Source: Pseudooceanicola sp. (GTDB lineage: Bacteria > Pseudomonadota > Alphaproteobacteria > Rhodobacterales > Rhodobacteraceae). From it: a stretch of DNA of 64,000 nucleotides. Within the stretch, counting starts at the first letter, position 1; every line of letters begins with the position of its first letter. Of this stretch, positions 9,972-20,788 are shown piece by piece. Position numbers and translations under genes: made by a program. The notes under the pieces were generated by a model. The model was not told where the DNA came from. It saw nothing but the letters and a program-made list of their open reading frames with translations, and did not search any database. Where the stretch lies: contig NZ_JARGNH010000011.1 of NCBI RefSeq assembly GCF_029213205.1, positions 56,989 to 120,988 on the forward strand. Reading direction: 5' to 3'.

Positions 9972-11489
9972 ATGCTGGAACGCCTTCACGAACAATCGCT
10001 GCTGCTGATCCTGTTCGGCCTGGCGGCATTGTCGATGCTGTTGCCGGCCAGCCATGCGCTGATCATCGGCGATCTGGTGGTGGCGCGCAGCTTTTTCTAC
10101 ACCTCCGGCCTGGCGCTTGCGCTGCTGGTGCTGATCGGGCTGGCGCGCGGGCCACGCGGCGCGCGCTCGCATCGCGGCGATCTCGGGGCGCTGATGGCCT
10201 TGCTGTCGACCTTTGTGTTGCTGCCGGTGCTGCTGGCGATCCCGTTTTACGACGCGCTGCGCACCACCACCTTTCTCAACGCCTATTTCGAGATGGTTTC
10301 CAGCCTGACCACCACCGGCGCAACCCTGTTCGATCCGGCCCGGCTGCCGCCGAGCCTGCATCTGTGGCGGGCCCAGGTCGGCTGGATGGGCGGGTTGCTG
10401 ATCTGGGTGGCGGCGGCGGCAATCATGGCGCCGCTGTCACTGGGCGGGTTCGAGGTGACGGCGGCGGTGTCGCATAATGTCGGCACCACCAGGCTCGACC
10501 GGTTTCTGCGCGCCGGCGCGGTGCGAAGGGTGCAGACCAGCGCGCTGCGGCTGGGGCCGGTCTATGCCGGGCTGACCGCGGCGCTGTGGCTGCTGTTGAT
10601 CCTGGGCGGTGATGAGCCGCTGGTGGCGCTTTGCCATGCGATGTCGACCCTGGCGACCAGCGGCATTTCACCGATTGGCGGCATTCAATACGCCAATTCC
10701 GGGATCGGCGGCGAGATGGTGATCTTTCTGTTCCTGCTGTTCGCGCTGTCGCGGATCACCTTTGCCTCGGACACTGCGGTGGCGCGGCACGGGTTCTGGA
10801 AGGACCCGGAATTCCGCATCGGCCTGGCGATTGTCGTCGCGGTGCCGACCCTGATGTTCCTGCGCCATTGGCTGGCCGCACTTGAGGTTTCGGCCGATGG
10901 CGATGCAACCATCGGGTTCCGCGCCCTCTGGGGCGGGCTGTTCACGGTGTTGTCGTTCCTGACCACCACCGGGTTCGAGAGCGCCGATTGGGACGCCGCC
11001 CAGCGGATGTCGGGGCTGCACACCCCGGGGATGATCCTGATGGGGCTGGCGATGGTCGGCGGCGGCGTCGCCACCACCGCGGGCGGGGTCAAGCTGTTGC
11101 GGGTCTTCGCGCTCTACCTGGCGGGCCTGCGTGAGATGGAGCGGCTGGTGCATCCGCATTCGGTGGCCGGATCCGGCAGCCGGACCAGCCGGATTCGCCG
11201 GCATGGCGCATTTCAGGCCTGGATTTCCTTCATGCTGTTCGCGATGACCCTGGCCGCAGCAACGGCGATCCTGGCCGGGCTTGGCACCTCGTTCGAGAAT
11301 TCGATGCTGCTCAGCACCGCCGCCCTGTCGACCACCGGGCCGCTGATCAGCCTGGCCGCCGAAACCCCGGTCGATCTGATCACGCTTGACCCCTGGTCCA
11401 AGGGGGTTCTCTGTGCGGTGATGGTGCTGGGGCGGCTGGAACTTCTGGCCATTATCGCGCTTTTGAACCGAAACTTGTGGCGCGACTGA
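9972..11489 (+). CDS. trkH: TrkH family potassium uptake protein
   Basis: SLTTTGATLFDP, STLATSGISP, FLTTTGFESADW selectivity-filter-like repeats; ATG at 9972 follows trkA. Confidence 0.93.
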   Translation: MLERLHEQSLLLILFGLAALSMLLPASHALIIGDLVVARSFFYTSGLALALLVLIGLARGPRGARSHRGDLGALMALLSTFVLLPVLLAIPFYDALRTTTFLNAYFEMVSSLTTTGATLFDPARLPPSLHLWRAQVGWMGGLLIWVAAAAIMAPLSLGGFEVTAAVSHNVGTTRLDRFLRAGAVRRVQTSALRLGPVYAGLTAALWLLLILGGDEPLVALCHAMSTLATSGISPIGGIQYANSGIGGEMVIFLFLLFALSRITFASDTAVARHGFWKDPEFRIGLAIVVAVPTLMFLRHWLAALEVSADGDATIGFRALWGGLFTVLSFLTTTGFESADWDAAQRMSGLHTPGMILMGLAMVGGGVATTAGGVKLLRVFALYLAGLREMERLVHPHSVAGSGSRTSRIRRHGAFQAWISFMLFAMTLAAATAILAGLGTSFENSMLLSTAALSTTGPLISLAAETPVDLITLDPWSKGVLCAVMVLGRLELLAIIALLNRNLWRD

Positions 11490-11619
11490 CGCAATTCTGC
11501 GTCAGCTGATACGGTTGGCGCGGATTGGGTCTGGAAACTCGGTCGCGCGCAACCCATAATCAGCTACACTGCGGGACAGCCGTGCAACGGCGATTTACAA
11601 GAACAAAGGCATTTCAAGA

Positions 11620-11859
11620 ATGGCGTCAGATCGACAGAACCTTCAGGATGCATTCCTGAACAACGTCCGAAAATCCAAGGTTCCGGTCACCATATTCCTG
11701 ATCAACGGCGTCAAGCTGCAGGGCGTGATCACTTGGTTTGACAATTTCTGTGTGCTGCTGCGCCGGGATGGGCAATCGCAACTGGTGTATAAACACGCGA
11801 TTTCCACCATCATGCCCTCGCAACCGATCAGCCTGTATGAAGGCGAAAGCGAAAATTGA
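11620..11859 (+). CDS. hfq: RNA chaperone Hfq
   Basis: [42 protein letters not shown]...[13 protein letters not shown]. Confidence 0.99.
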   Translation: MASDRQNLQDAFLNNVRKSKVPVTIFLINGVKLQGVITWFDNFCVLLRRDGQSQLVYKHAISTIMPSQPISLYEGESEN

Positions 11860-13130
11860 CGCCCAATGACCCGGCGCCAACCCGCGCCTGGATCCTGCAT
11901 CCCGACCTGACCCGAGAAGCGCGCCGCCACGCGCCCGATTACGCCTTGGCCGAAGCGGTTTCGCTCGCCCATGCGCTGCCCGGGCTCGAGGTGGTCGGCT
12001 CGGGCATCGTGCGGCTGGCCAAACCGGTGCCCGCCACCCTGTTCGGGTCCGGCAAGATCGAAGAATTGAAGGCGCAGCTTGAGGCCGCCGAGGTCAAGCT
12101 GGTGCTGATTGACGGGCTGGTCAGCCCGGTGCAACAGCGCAATCTGGAAAAGAAATGGGGCGTCAAGCTGCTGGACCGGACCGGGCTGATCCTTGAGATC
12201 TTTTCGGACCGTGCCCGCACCCGCGAGGGGGTGTTGCAGGTGGAAATGGCGGCGCTCAGCTATCAGCGCACCCGGCTGGTCCGGGCCTGGACCCACCTGG
12301 AACGGCAGCGCGGCGGACTTGGTTTTGTCGGCGGCCCCGGTGAAACCCAGATCGAGGCGGACCGCCGCGCGATCGACGAACAGATGACCCGGCTGAAGCG
12401 TCAGTTGGAGCGGGTGGTGAAGACCCGCGAGCTGCACCGCGCCGCCCGCGCCAAGGTGCCGTTCCCGATTGTCGCGCTGGTGGGCTATACCAACGCCGGA
12501 AAATCCACCCTGTTCAATCGCTTGACCGGCGCCGATGTGCTGGCCAAGGACATGCTTTTTGCCACCCTTGATCCGACGATGCGGCGGCTGCGCCTGCCGG
12601 ATGGGCCCGAGGTGATCCTCTCTGATACGGTCGGGTTCATCAGCGACCTGCCGACCCAGCTGGTTGCCGCCTTTCGCGCCACGCTGGAAGAGGTGCTAGA
12701 GGCCGATCTGGTGCTGCATGTGCGCGATATCTCGCATCCCGAAACCGCCGAACAGGCGCAGGATGTCAACGATATTCTGGCCGACCTGGGGCTGGACGAG
12801 GCGGTGCCAGTTCTGGAGATCTGGAACAAGATCGATCTGGTGCCCGAAGAGACCCGGGCCGAGCTGATCGGTCGCGCCGGGCGCGAGGATGACACGCTGG
12901 CGCTGTCTGCGATCACCGGGCTGGGGATCGACACCCTGCTGGCGGCGGTGACCGAGAAGCTGAGCCAACAGCGCAGCGCGGCCGATCTGATCCTGCCCTT
13001 TGACGCCGGGCGGCAACGCGCCTGGCTCTATGAGCAGAACGTGGTGCTGAGCGAGACCGAGACCGAGGACGGCTGGCAGCTGCGGGTGCATTGGTCGCCG
13101 CTGCAAGAAGCGCGGTTCCGCCAGCTTTAG
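11856..13130 (+). CDS. hflX: GTPase HflX
   Basis: [13 protein letters not shown]-loop, [30 protein letters not shown], adjacency to hfq. Confidence 0.96.
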   Translation: MTPNDPAPTRAWILHPDLTREARRHAPDYALAEAVSLAHALPGLEVVGSGIVRLAKPVPATLFGSGKIEELKAQLEAAEVKLVLIDGLVSPVQQRNLEKKWGVKLLDRTGLILEIFSDRARTREGVLQVEMAALSYQRTRLVRAWTHLERQRGGLGFVGGPGETQIEADRRAIDEQMTRLKRQLERVVKTRELHRAARAKVPFPIVALVGYTNAGKSTLFNRLTGADVLAKDMLFATLDPTMRRLRLPDGPEVILSDTVGFISDLPTQLVAAFRATLEEVLEADLVLHVRDISHPETAEQAQDVNDILADLGLDEAVPVLEIWNKIDLVPEETRAELIGRAGREDDTLALSAITGLGIDTLLAAVTEKLSQQRSAADLILPFDAGRQRAWLYEQNVVLSETETEDGWQLRVHWSPLQEARFRQL

Positions 13131-13148
13131 CCGGTCGACGGGCGCGCG

Positions 13149-14093
13149 TTACCCCGCCGCATCCAGCGTCGCCATGGCACTGTCCGAAAGGGTCAACCCG
13201 GCGGCGGCGATCAGGCTGTCAAGCTGGCTGTCGCTGGTGGCCGAGGCGATCGGCGCGGTGACCCCGGGTTTCTGGCGCAGCCAGGCCAGCGCGATCTCCG
13301 CGTGTTTGGCGCCAGTTTCCGCCGCGACCAGATCCATGGCGGCCAGGATCTTCAGTCCGCGTTGGTTCAGGAACCGCCCGATGGTGCGCTCGCCGCGCGG
13401 GCCTTTCAGATCGGCCTCGACCCGGTATTTTCCCGACAGGAACCCGGCCGCCAGCCCAAAGAACGGGATCACCCCGATGTCATGCCGGATGCAGAACTCG
13501 GCCAGCGGCCCCTCATAGACATCGCGGGTGAACAGGTTGTATTCCGGCTGCTGGGCGCCGTAGGGCGTCAATCCCAGGCTGGTGGCGGCCGATTCCGCCG
13601 CCTGCATCCGCGCCGCGTCAAAATTCGAGGCGCCGATGCAGCGCAGCTTGCCGGCGGCGATCAGGCGGTCATAGGCGCTGAGGGTTTCCTCATGCGGGGT
13701 GGCATCGTCGGGACGATGCGAAAAATAGAGGTCGATCCGGTCGGTTTGCAGCCGTTTCAATGAATGCTCGACTTCGGTCTCGATCCATTTTGCCGACAGG
13801 CCCTGTCCGTCGGGCATCGGCCCGCCGACCTTGGTGATCAGCTGCACCTTGTCGCGCTGGCCGGGATTGGCGGCGAACCATTGGCCCAGCACGATCTCGC
13901 TCTCACCTCCCGAGTGGCCCTCGACCCAGCGGTTATAGACATCGGCGGTGTCGAGGGTGGTGATCCCGGCCTCGACCATCCGGTCCAGCAAATGATGCGA
14001 GGTGGCGGTATCCGTGGTCCAGTCAAAGACATTGCAGCCAAAGACCACGGGCGAAATCATCAGGCCGGTGCGGCCAAGTCTTACAGGTTCCAT
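13149..14093 (-). CDS. Aldo/keto reductase
   Basis: LGRTGLMISPVVFGCNVF, DTADVYNRWVEGHSGGESE, IDLYFSHRPD motifs. Confidence 0.92.
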   Translation of the reverse strand: MEPVRLGRTGLMISPVVFGCNVFDWTTDTATSHHLLDRMVEAGITTLDTADVYNRWVEGHSGGESEIVLGQWFAANPGQRDKVQLITKVGGPMPDGQGLSAKWIETEVEHSLKRLQTDRIDLYFSHRPDDATPHEETLSAYDRLIAAGKLRCIGASNFDAARMQAAESAATSLGLTPYGAQQPEYNLFTRDVYEGPLAEFCIRHDIGVIPFFGLAAGFLSGKYRVEADLKGPRGERTIGRFLNQRGLKILAAMDLVAAETGAKHAEIALAWLRQKPGVTAPIASATSDSQLDSLIAAAGLTLSDSAMATLDAAG

Positions 14094-14152
14094 GCGGTGT
14101 CTCCCTGGCGCGGTTTTGGCAAGCCTAGCGCGGGGGCCGGAAATGAAAAGCC

Positions 14153-16627
14153 TCAGTTGCGCGGAATCAGCCGGGTGACGCCAACGGCGGCGGCGCGGGC
14201 CAGGTCCTGATCCAGCGACATCGGGATATACTCGCCGCGCCGCCAGAGCTGTGCCAGATCGTCGTAATGGCGCGACAGGAAATGCCCGGACTGGCCGGTC
14301 GAGATCACAAAGACCGAGGAATCCGGATCGGCGAAGTCATAGACGCCGCGATAGCCCGCCGCATGCACATTGAGAAACGCATCGGCGCCAAAGCCGCCAC
14401 GGGTGGCGCCGCGCATCAGGGTGTTGTCGCCGCCGCTGGTCGATTGCCGGATATTGACGAAATAGCGCAAGAGCGGCACCTTGCCCAAGGTCTGGTGATC
14501 CTGGGCCGCCTGATGGGCGTCGCCCCAGCGCAGCGAATCCAGCGCCGTGCCCCAGGTGCTGGTGATCCAGACCAGCGCATCGTCCAGCGCCAGCCGGGCG
14601 ATATCGGTGCAGGTCTCGATCGGGGTCGACTGGCGCACGTCGCACCAGATCGAGGCGCCGTCAATGTCGCGGTAGACCCGTTCGATGAACAGCGGCTCGA
14701 CCTGGGTGTATTCAGCCGCCAACGGCCCCAGATCGTCCTGGATCAGCCGCGCCTGCAGGGCGCGCAGCCAGGCGGCATAGATCAGCGGCTCGGGCAGATG
14801 TTCATTCATCTCGCCGTTCCAGTCGGCCAGCAGGTTCAGCGCATGCTGGCGCAGCCGCTCCGGCGTGCCCTCGGGGGCCGCCTCGCCGGTGAACCACAGA
14901 TCCTTGCCGATCAGTGGCAGCAGCGAGCGGGCGGTATAGGACACGGTGTCCAGCTGCGCTTCGATGAAACTGTCGCGGGTGTGGACCTGGCGGGTGCCAA
15001 GCAGCCGTTGCAGGCGGTGAATGCGCTGGCTGTCGCCCCAATCATAAGACACATGCTGGGGAAAGGGCCGGTCCAGCAGCTTGTTGTTGGTATTGGCCAG
15101 CAAACCGCCGCTGGGATCGACAAATTCCGGGTTCGACAGATAGGGCAGCATCCCCCGCCAGCGGTTTTGAGCCAGCCAGCCACGGGCTGGCATCCGGCCC
15201 ATGGTTTCATGGTCGACATTGCGGCGCGGCATCGCGCCGATGGATTTCATCGCGATCCCTTCGGCATCGACCAGCACCAGGTTCTGCGCCGGGGCGATAT
15301 AGTCAGCCATCGCCGCGATCGCGGCCTTGCGATCCGGCGCCTGCATCAGCTTCAGCCCGGCGGCGAGGCTGGTGTCAGCCGCGCTGAGCGCGGTCCAGGC
15401 GAGCGCGGCCACATGCCCCGGCGGGGTGATGTCGGCGAGGCGGTAATCGGCGCCCGACAGCACCGGGCCATTGTCGGTCCAAAGCAGCCGCAGAGTGACC
15501 GAGGTCTGGTCCTTGACCGTCACGATGGAATCGCGGGTGACGAATTTCTTCCAGCCATCCGGGGTGCGGTACTGTTCGGGATCCTCGGGGTTGACCTGTT
15601 CGATCACCACATCCTGATCGTCGAGATAGGACGAGGTCAGCCCCCAGCCGAGCTTGGCACTGCGCCCGACCAGCACCACCGGCATGCCGGGAATGGTGCC
15701 GCCGATCACCCCGCCGTTGGCCAGTTCCAACCGCGCCAGATACCAGATCGCCGGGGCGCTGAGCCCGAGATGCGGATCATTGGCCAACAGGGTGCCACCG
15801 GTGGCCGAGCGGGTCGATCCGGCGGCAAAGGCGTTGGAGGCGCCGGCCAGCTCGATCGGCATCACCGGCGACAGCGGGATGTGTGGCGCCGGGGCAGCGG
15901 CGGCAAACTGGCGTTCGGCCAGCGCCGGGAACAGCGCCGCATAGGCAGGCAGGGCGGCAATGCCCTTGCCCGGCGCATCGGGCAGGATATCAATGATCCG
16001 ATCCGGATCCGGCAGCGCCAGCGAGGTCCGGGCGCGGCGCACTTCACGCGCCAGTTGCCCGCTCAATTGCAGCGACATCAGCTTGACCATCGCCAGCGAA
16101 TCCGCGGGTTGCCAGGGCGAGATCGGCGCGTTGAACAGGAACATCTCGGGCGCGCCCCGGCCCAGGGCGCCCTCATTCACCTCGTCCAGCCGGGCATTGA
16201 CGCCATCGGCATAGGCCTGCAGTGCGGTCAGGGTTTCCGGGTCCTGCGCATCGACCGAGCGCCGCGCCAGTGCGTAGAGGTCGAGCCGCCGCACCAGCTT
16301 GTCGATCGCCAGGGTGCGCAGGCCGAATACCTCGGACAGCCGACCCTGGGCGGTGCGGCGCATGGTGATCATTTGCCAGAGCCGGTCCTGAGCATGGGCA
16401 TAGCCAAGCCCGAAAAAGACATCAGCATCGCTGGCGCCAAATATATGCGGCACATTGGCGTGATCGCGCAGGATCTCGACCTCGCCGGTGAGGCCGCTGA
16501 CCTGCAGGGTCTTGTTGTAATCGGGCAGCGAACGCGAGGCGAGATAATAGACCGTCGCAACCCCGACCACCGCGACCACCACCATCGCCGCTGCGAGTCT
16601 GAGCAACCACCGGAAAACGATTTGCAT
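14153..16627 (-). CDS. Penicillin acylase family Ntn-hydrolase
   Basis: N-terminal DHANVPHIFGASDADVFFGLGYAHAQDRLWQM, internal GASNAFAAGSTRSATGGTLLANDPHLGLS processing site; start re-assigned to MQIVFRWLL. Confidence 0.92.
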   Translation of the reverse strand: MQIVFRWLLRLAAAMVVVAVVGVATVYYLASRSLPDYNKTLQVSGLTGEVEILRDHANVPHIFGASDADVFFGLGYAHAQDRLWQMITMRRTAQGRLSEVFGLRTLAIDKLVRRLDLYALARRSVDAQDPETLTALQAYADGVNARLDEVNEGALGRGAPEMFLFNAPISPWQPADSLAMVKLMSLQLSGQLAREVRRARTSLALPDPDRIIDILPDAPGKGIAALPAYAALFPALAERQFAAAAPAPHIPLSPVMPIELAGASNAFAAGSTRSATGGTLLANDPHLGLSAPAIWYLARLELANGGVIGGTIPGMPVVLVGRSAKLGWGLTSSYLDDQDVVIEQVNPEDPEQYRTPDGWKKFVTRDSIVTVKDQTSVTLRLLWTDNGPVLSGADYRLADITPPGHVAALAWTALSAADTSLAAGLKLMQAPDRKAAIAAMADYIAPAQNLVLVDAEGIAMKSIGAMPRRNVDHETMGRMPARGWLAQNRWRGMLPYLSNPEFVDPSGGLLANTNNKLLDRPFPQHVSYDWGDSQRIHRLQRLLGTRQVHTRDSFIEAQLDTVSYTARSLLPLIGKDLWFTGEAAPEGTPERLRQHALNLLADWNGEMNEHLPEPLIYAAWLRALQARLIQDDLGPLAAEYTQVEPLFIERVYRDIDGASIWCDVRQSTPIETCTDIARLALDDALVWITSTWGTALDSLRWGDAHQAAQDHQTLGKVPLLRYFVNIRQSTSGGDNTLMRGATRGGFGADAFLNVHAAGYRGVYDFADPDSSVFVISTGQSGHFLSRHYDDLAQLWRRGEYIPMSLDQDLARAAAVGVTRLIPRN

Positions 16628-16740
16628 GTCTGGGCCGGTCCTCTTGCTGGTTCTGTCTGCGTCGCCTGAAGCCTCGGCCCTTGCCAATCTGCCGCCGGGC
16701 CGACATGACTCCTATGGTATCTCGGGGAAAGGGGAAAGCC

Positions 16741-17613
16741 ATGGTCAAGGTCGCATTTATCGGGTTGGGGGTGATGGGCTTTCCCATGGCCGGGCATCTG
16801 GCCACTGCGGGGCATGCGGTGACGGTGTTCAATCGCAATGCTGCCAAGGCCAAGGATTGGCTGGGCCAGCACCAGGGCGCGGCGGCGGCAACGCCGCGAG
16901 ACGCGGCGGTGGATGCGGATTTCGTGATGACCTGCGTCGGCAATGACGATGATTTGCGCGCCGTCTGCCTGGGCGCAGACGGTGCTTTTGCCGGTATGAA
17001 ACCCGGCGCGGTGCTGGTCGATCACACCACGGTTTCCGCTCAGGTCACCGCCGAGCTGAACGCGGCGGCCAGGGCGGCAGGGCTTGGCTTTGTCGATGCG
17101 CCGATCTCGGGCGGGCAGGCGGGCGCGGAAAACGGCGCGTTGTCGGTGATGTGCGGCGGCAGCGCGGCCGATTACGCCGCCGCGGAGCCGGTGATTGCCG
17201 CCTATGCCAAGATCTGCCGCCGCCTGGGCGACAGCGGTGCCGGGCAATTGACCAAGATGTGCAACCAGATCGCCATTGCCGGGCTGGTGCAGGCGCTGTC
17301 TGAGGCGTTGCACTTTGCCGATAAAGCCGGGCTCGACGGTGCTGCCGTGGTCGAGGTGATCTCGCAGGGCGCGGCGGGCAGTTGGCAAATGTCGAACCGC
17401 TATCAGACGATGCTGGCGGATGCCTTCGAACATGGCTTTGCGGTGGATTGGATGCGCAAGGATCTGGGCATTTGCCTGGACGCCGGCGATGAGATCGGCG
17501 CCAGCCTGCCGGTCACCGCGCTGGTTGATCAATTCTACAAGGATGTGCAGCGGATGGGCGGCGGGCGATGGGACACATCGAGCCTGATCAAGCGGTTGAC
17601 GGTGCTGGGCTGA
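16741..17613 (+). CDS. NAD(P)-dependent oxidoreductase, 3-hydroxyisobutyrate dehydrogenase/beta-hydroxyacid dehydrogenase family
   Basis: VAFIGLGVMGFPMAGHLATAGH, FVDAPISGGQAGAENGALSVMCGG motifs. Confidence 0.93.
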   Translation: MVKVAFIGLGVMGFPMAGHLATAGHAVTVFNRNAAKAKDWLGQHQGAAAATPRDAAVDADFVMTCVGNDDDLRAVCLGADGAFAGMKPGAVLVDHTTVSAQVTAELNAAARAAGLGFVDAPISGGQAGAENGALSVMCGGSAADYAAAEPVIAAYAKICRRLGDSGAGQLTKMCNQIAIAGLVQALSEALHFADKAGLDGAAVVEVISQGAAGSWQMSNRYQTMLADAFEHGFAVDWMRKDLGICLDAGDEIGASLPVTALVDQFYKDVQRMGGGRWDTSSLIKRLTVLG

Positions 17614-17660
17614 GCCGCGCCGTTCTTGCCCGGCGGCGGGCGCTGCGTTGCCCGCAGGTG

Positions 17661-17692
17661 CCTCCGGCGGGAATATTTTTGGCAAGATGAAG
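17661..17692 (+). repeat. Dispersed intergenic element, copy A
   Basis: CCTCCGGCGGGAATATTTTTGGCAAGATGAAG. Confidence 0.75.
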
Positions 17693-17756
17693 CCGGTCGT
17701 TGACGTAGGCCCGGCGACAGTGTTGAACGGCGGCGCGCAGCCGGGGAGAACGAGCC

Positions 17757-18677
17757 ATGGCCCATAAGGTATTCATTGACGGTGAGGTCGGGACCACCGG
17801 CCTGCAGATCCGCGAGCGGCTGGAAGTCCGCCGCGATATCACCCTGATCAGCCTGGCCGAGGACCGTCGCAAGGACGTCGCGGCGCGGGCCGATGCGGCG
17901 CGCGAAGCCGATGTGGCGATCCTGTGCCTGCCGGATGCGGCGGCCAAGGACCTGGTGGCGGCGCTGGGGCCGGATGAGGGCCGGTTGATCGACGCCTCGA
18001 CCGCGCATCGGGTCAATCCCGATTGGGTGTTTGGTTTCGCCGAAATGGCCGCTGGCCAACGGGCGGCGCTGCAACAGGCCCGCCGGGTGTCGAACCCTGG
18101 CTGCTGGTCGACCTGTGGCATCGCGCTGATCCGGCCGCTGGTCGAAGCCGGGCTGATCGACCCCGCCAGCGCCCCGGCGGTGTCGGGCGTTTCCGGCTAT
18201 AGCGGCGGCGGTAAGGCGATGATCGCGGAATATGAGAGCGGCACGGTCACCGGATCGTTCCTCTATGGCGCCTCGCAAGCCCACAAGCATTTGCCGGAGA
18301 TGACCAAATACGGGCTGCTCGACGTCGCGCCGGTGTTCGTGCCCTCGGTCGGCGCCTATGCCCAGGGCATGGCGGTGGCGGTGCATCTCGGGGGGATGGG
18401 GCCGAAGGGCCTGGCCGAAGCAGAGGCGGCGTTGCGCGCGGCCTATGCGGGCGAGCAATTCGTCGCGGTGGTCGAGGCCTCGGTGCATGAGCCACGGGTG
18501 ATGCCGCAGCGGTTGAACGGCAGCAATCGGCTGGAATTGTCCGTGCATGGCGACGCCGCCAGCGGCGCGGTGACGCTGATTGCGGTGCTCGACAACCTCG
18601 GCAAGGGGGCCTCGGGCGCGGCGGTGCAGAACATGAACCTGATGCTCGGGATCGACGAAGCCGCCGGTCTGGTCTGA
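17757..18677 (+). CDS. argC: N-acetyl-gamma-glutamyl-phosphate reductase
   Basis: KVFIDGEVGTTGLQIRERL, VSNPGCWSTCGIALIRPL, GVSGYSGGGKAMI. Confidence 0.95.
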   Translation: MAHKVFIDGEVGTTGLQIRERLEVRRDITLISLAEDRRKDVAARADAAREADVAILCLPDAAAKDLVAALGPDEGRLIDASTAHRVNPDWVFGFAEMAAGQRAALQQARRVSNPGCWSTCGIALIRPLVEAGLIDPASAPAVSGVSGYSGGGKAMIAEYESGTVTGSFLYGASQAHKHLPEMTKYGLLDVAPVFVPSVGAYAQGMAVAVHLGGMGPKGLAEAEAALRAAYAGEQFVAVVEASVHEPRVMPQRLNGSNRLELSVHGDAASGAVTLIAVLDNLGKGASGAAVQNMNLMLGIDEAAGLV

Positions 18678-18701
18678 TCCAAGATCGCGAGGACAAGGCA
18701 A

Positions 18702-18727
18702 AACGCCGGGCGGTTGCGCCCGGCGTT
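18702..18727. terminator. Putative bidirectional intrinsic terminator between convergent argC and the methyltransferase gene
   Basis: Perfect 10-bp stem AACGCCGGGC / GCCCGGCGTT with 6-nt loop; T-rich sequence on minus-strand exit (TTTTGCC). Confidence 0.7.
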
Positions 18728-18755
18728 CTTGTTGGATCTCGCGCCGCTGGCGGTG

Positions 18756-19736
18756 TCAGCCGCGCCGACGGCGACGACCACCGCGACCGCCACCAGCCTC
18801 GGCGGCGGCGCGGGCGGCGTCGGGGAAACTGGCGCCCTCGGCCACCGCATCGATGATCCGCGAAAACGCGATCCAGGCGCTGCCGTTCGGGTCGTGGTTC
18901 ATCAGCACATTGGCGGCCTTGATCGCCTCCATCTCGACCTGACGCACCGGGTTCATGATCGCCGAGGTCATCCCGGCGCCAATCGCCATCGGCAGGAAGG
19001 CGGCGTTGATCCCGTGCCGGTGCGGCATCCCGAATGAGACGTTGGAGGCACCGCAGGTGGTGTTCACCCCGAGCTCGTCGCGCAGCCGCCGCACCAGGGC
19101 AAAGACCTGCTGCCCGGCGCTGGCCATCGCGCCGATCGGCATCACCAGCGGATCGACCACGATGTCATGCGCCGGAATGCCGAAATCGGCAGCGCGTTCG
19201 ACGATCCGCTTGGCGACGGAGAAACGCACATCCGGATCCTCGGAAATCCCGGTGTCGTCGTTGGAAATCGCCACCACCGGCACGTTGTATTTCTTGACCA
19301 GCGGCAGCACCAGCTCCAGCCGTTCCTCTTCGCCGGTGACCGAGTTCAGCAAGGGGCGCCCCTCGGCGGCTTCCAGCCCGGCCTCAAGCGCGCCGGGGAC
19401 CGAGCTGTCGATGCAGAGTGGCACATCGACAATGGCCTGCACCCGGGCGATCAATTCGCGCATCAAGGGCGGTTCGACAAAGTTGTTGTCGGCATAGCGC
19501 GGGTCGGCGGCCATCCGATTGGTGAACACCGCGCCAGAATTCACATCCAGCACCATCGCGCCACAGGCCACCTGCTCCAGCGCGTCGCGCTCGACGGTGG
19601 AAAAATCGCCCTGTTCCAGCTCTGCCGCCAGTTTCTTGCGCCCGGTCGGGTTGATCCGTTCGCCGATCACGCAAAACGGTTCGTCAAAGCCGATCACAAC
19701 AGTCTTGGTTTTGCTTTCCAGCACGGTGCGGGTCAT
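18756..19736 (-). CDS. Methyltetrahydrofolate:corrinoid methyltransferase (pterin-binding domain protein)
   Basis: FCVIGERINPTGRKKLAAEL, MVLDVNSG, PLCIDSSVPGALEAGL, NTTCGASNVSFGMPHRHGINAAFL motifs of the pterin-binding MetH domain. Confidence 0.88.
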   Translation of the reverse strand: MTRTVLESKTKTVVIGFDEPFCVIGERINPTGRKKLAAELEQGDFSTVERDALEQVACGAMVLDVNSGAVFTNRMAADPRYADNNFVEPPLMRELIARVQAIVDVPLCIDSSVPGALEAGLEAAEGRPLLNSVTGEEERLELVLPLVKKYNVPVVAISNDDTGISEDPDVRFSVAKRIVERAADFGIPAHDIVVDPLVMPIGAMASAGQQVFALVRRLRDELGVNTTCGASNVSFGMPHRHGINAAFLPMAIGAGMTSAIMNPVRQVEMEAIKAANVLMNHDPNGSAWIAFSRIIDAVAEGASFPDAARAAAEAGGGRGGRRRRRG

Positions 19737-19811
19737 TGTCTTCCCTTTGGTTGTTTGCGGGCCCCTGGGGCCGGTCGTTTGGGTCGGGCGACCCGGGGTC
19801 CGGGCCGTTGT

Positions 19812-20762
19812 TCAGCGGGCGACAGCGGCAGCTGGCCCCCGGGTCGCGCCGCTGTGCCGTGTCAGCCACTGTGCGGCGGGGGCGATTCCACCCAGCGGAA
19901 ACATATGTGTCCCGGCAATCAGGCTGTCGGGATGGCTGGCGCGGTAGGTGGCCAGGTCGGTCAGCACTTCGGTCGGCTCATAGGGCAGAACCAGCTTGGT
20001 GACGTCCATCGCGCGCTTTTGCAACACCTTAAGCGAGGGGCCGACGCCACAGGCGATGGCGAATTTGATCAGGGTCTGCAACTTGGCCGGACCGGCGATG
20101 CCGACATGGATCGGCAGGCTGATCCCGGCGGCCTGCAGCTTTTCCGCCCAGGCGATGACCGGGGCGGCGGCAAAGGCGAACTGGGTGGCAATCGCCATGC
20201 TTGCATCGGTGCGTGCCGAAAACGCCTGTTTCCAGCGCAGCGCCGCCATCACCCCGGACTCGCCGCCATCAGGGTCAATGTCGCGGTTGCCTTCGGGGTG
20301 GCCTGCGACATGCAGATCGGTGAAGCCGGCCCGGTCGAACAGCCCGGTTTCCAGCAATTGCATCGAATTGTCGAACTCACCACGCGGCTGCGCGATGCCA
20401 CCAGCGAGCAGCAGCGCCTGGGTGATCCCGGCCTCGCCCTGATAGCGGGCGATCCAATCGGTGAGGGTCGCAAGGTCGGGGATCGAGCGGGCGGCGAAAT
20501 GCGGCATCACCGCAAAGCCCTGCGCCGCGATCCGTTTGGCGGTGGCGACCATATCCTCGATTGGGGTGCCGTCGATATGGGCGATATAGACCCGTGTGCC
20601 AGCCGGCAGCAGGGCGCGGAAATCCTCGATCTTGTCGGCGGTGCGCGGCATCACCTCGATCGAATACCCCGCCAGAATCGCGTTGAGACTGCCTGAGCCG
20701 GTAGTGTCGGAATGCGGAGTCTGGCGCGGTGCACCCGCGCGGCGAAAGTTCAAAAGGGCCAT
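19812..20762 (-). CDS. metF: Methylenetetrahydrofolate reductase
   Basis: YSIEVMPRTADKIEDF, MPHFAARSIPDLATLTDWI, TDLHVAGHPEGNRDIDPDGG motifs; start set at MALLNFRRAG. Confidence 0.85.
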   Translation of the reverse strand: MALLNFRRAGAPRQTPHSDTTGSGSLNAILAGYSIEVMPRTADKIEDFRALLPAGTRVYIAHIDGTPIEDMVATAKRIAAQGFAVMPHFAARSIPDLATLTDWIARYQGEAGITQALLLAGGIAQPRGEFDNSMQLLETGLFDRAGFTDLHVAGHPEGNRDIDPDGGESGVMAALRWKQAFSARTDASMAIATQFAFAAAPVIAWAEKLQAAGISLPIHVGIAGPAKLQTLIKFAIACGVGPSLKVLQKRAMDVTKLVLPYEPTEVLTDLATYRASHPDSLIAGTHMFPLGGIAPAAQWLTRHSGATRGPAAAVAR

Positions 20763-20788
20763 CAATATTTCCCTCACACGACAGGCGA

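Noticed and set aside
14267-16669. 800-aa plus-strand ORF antisense to the penicillin acylase gene
   Set aside because: Gly/Arg/His/Gln-rich composition typical of the complement of GC-rich genes, no recognisable domain; minus-strand gene has clear family motifs
19167-20696. 509-aa plus-strand ORF opposite methyltransferase and metF
   Set aside because: Covers two genes with recognised motifs on the minus strand; composition is antisense-like
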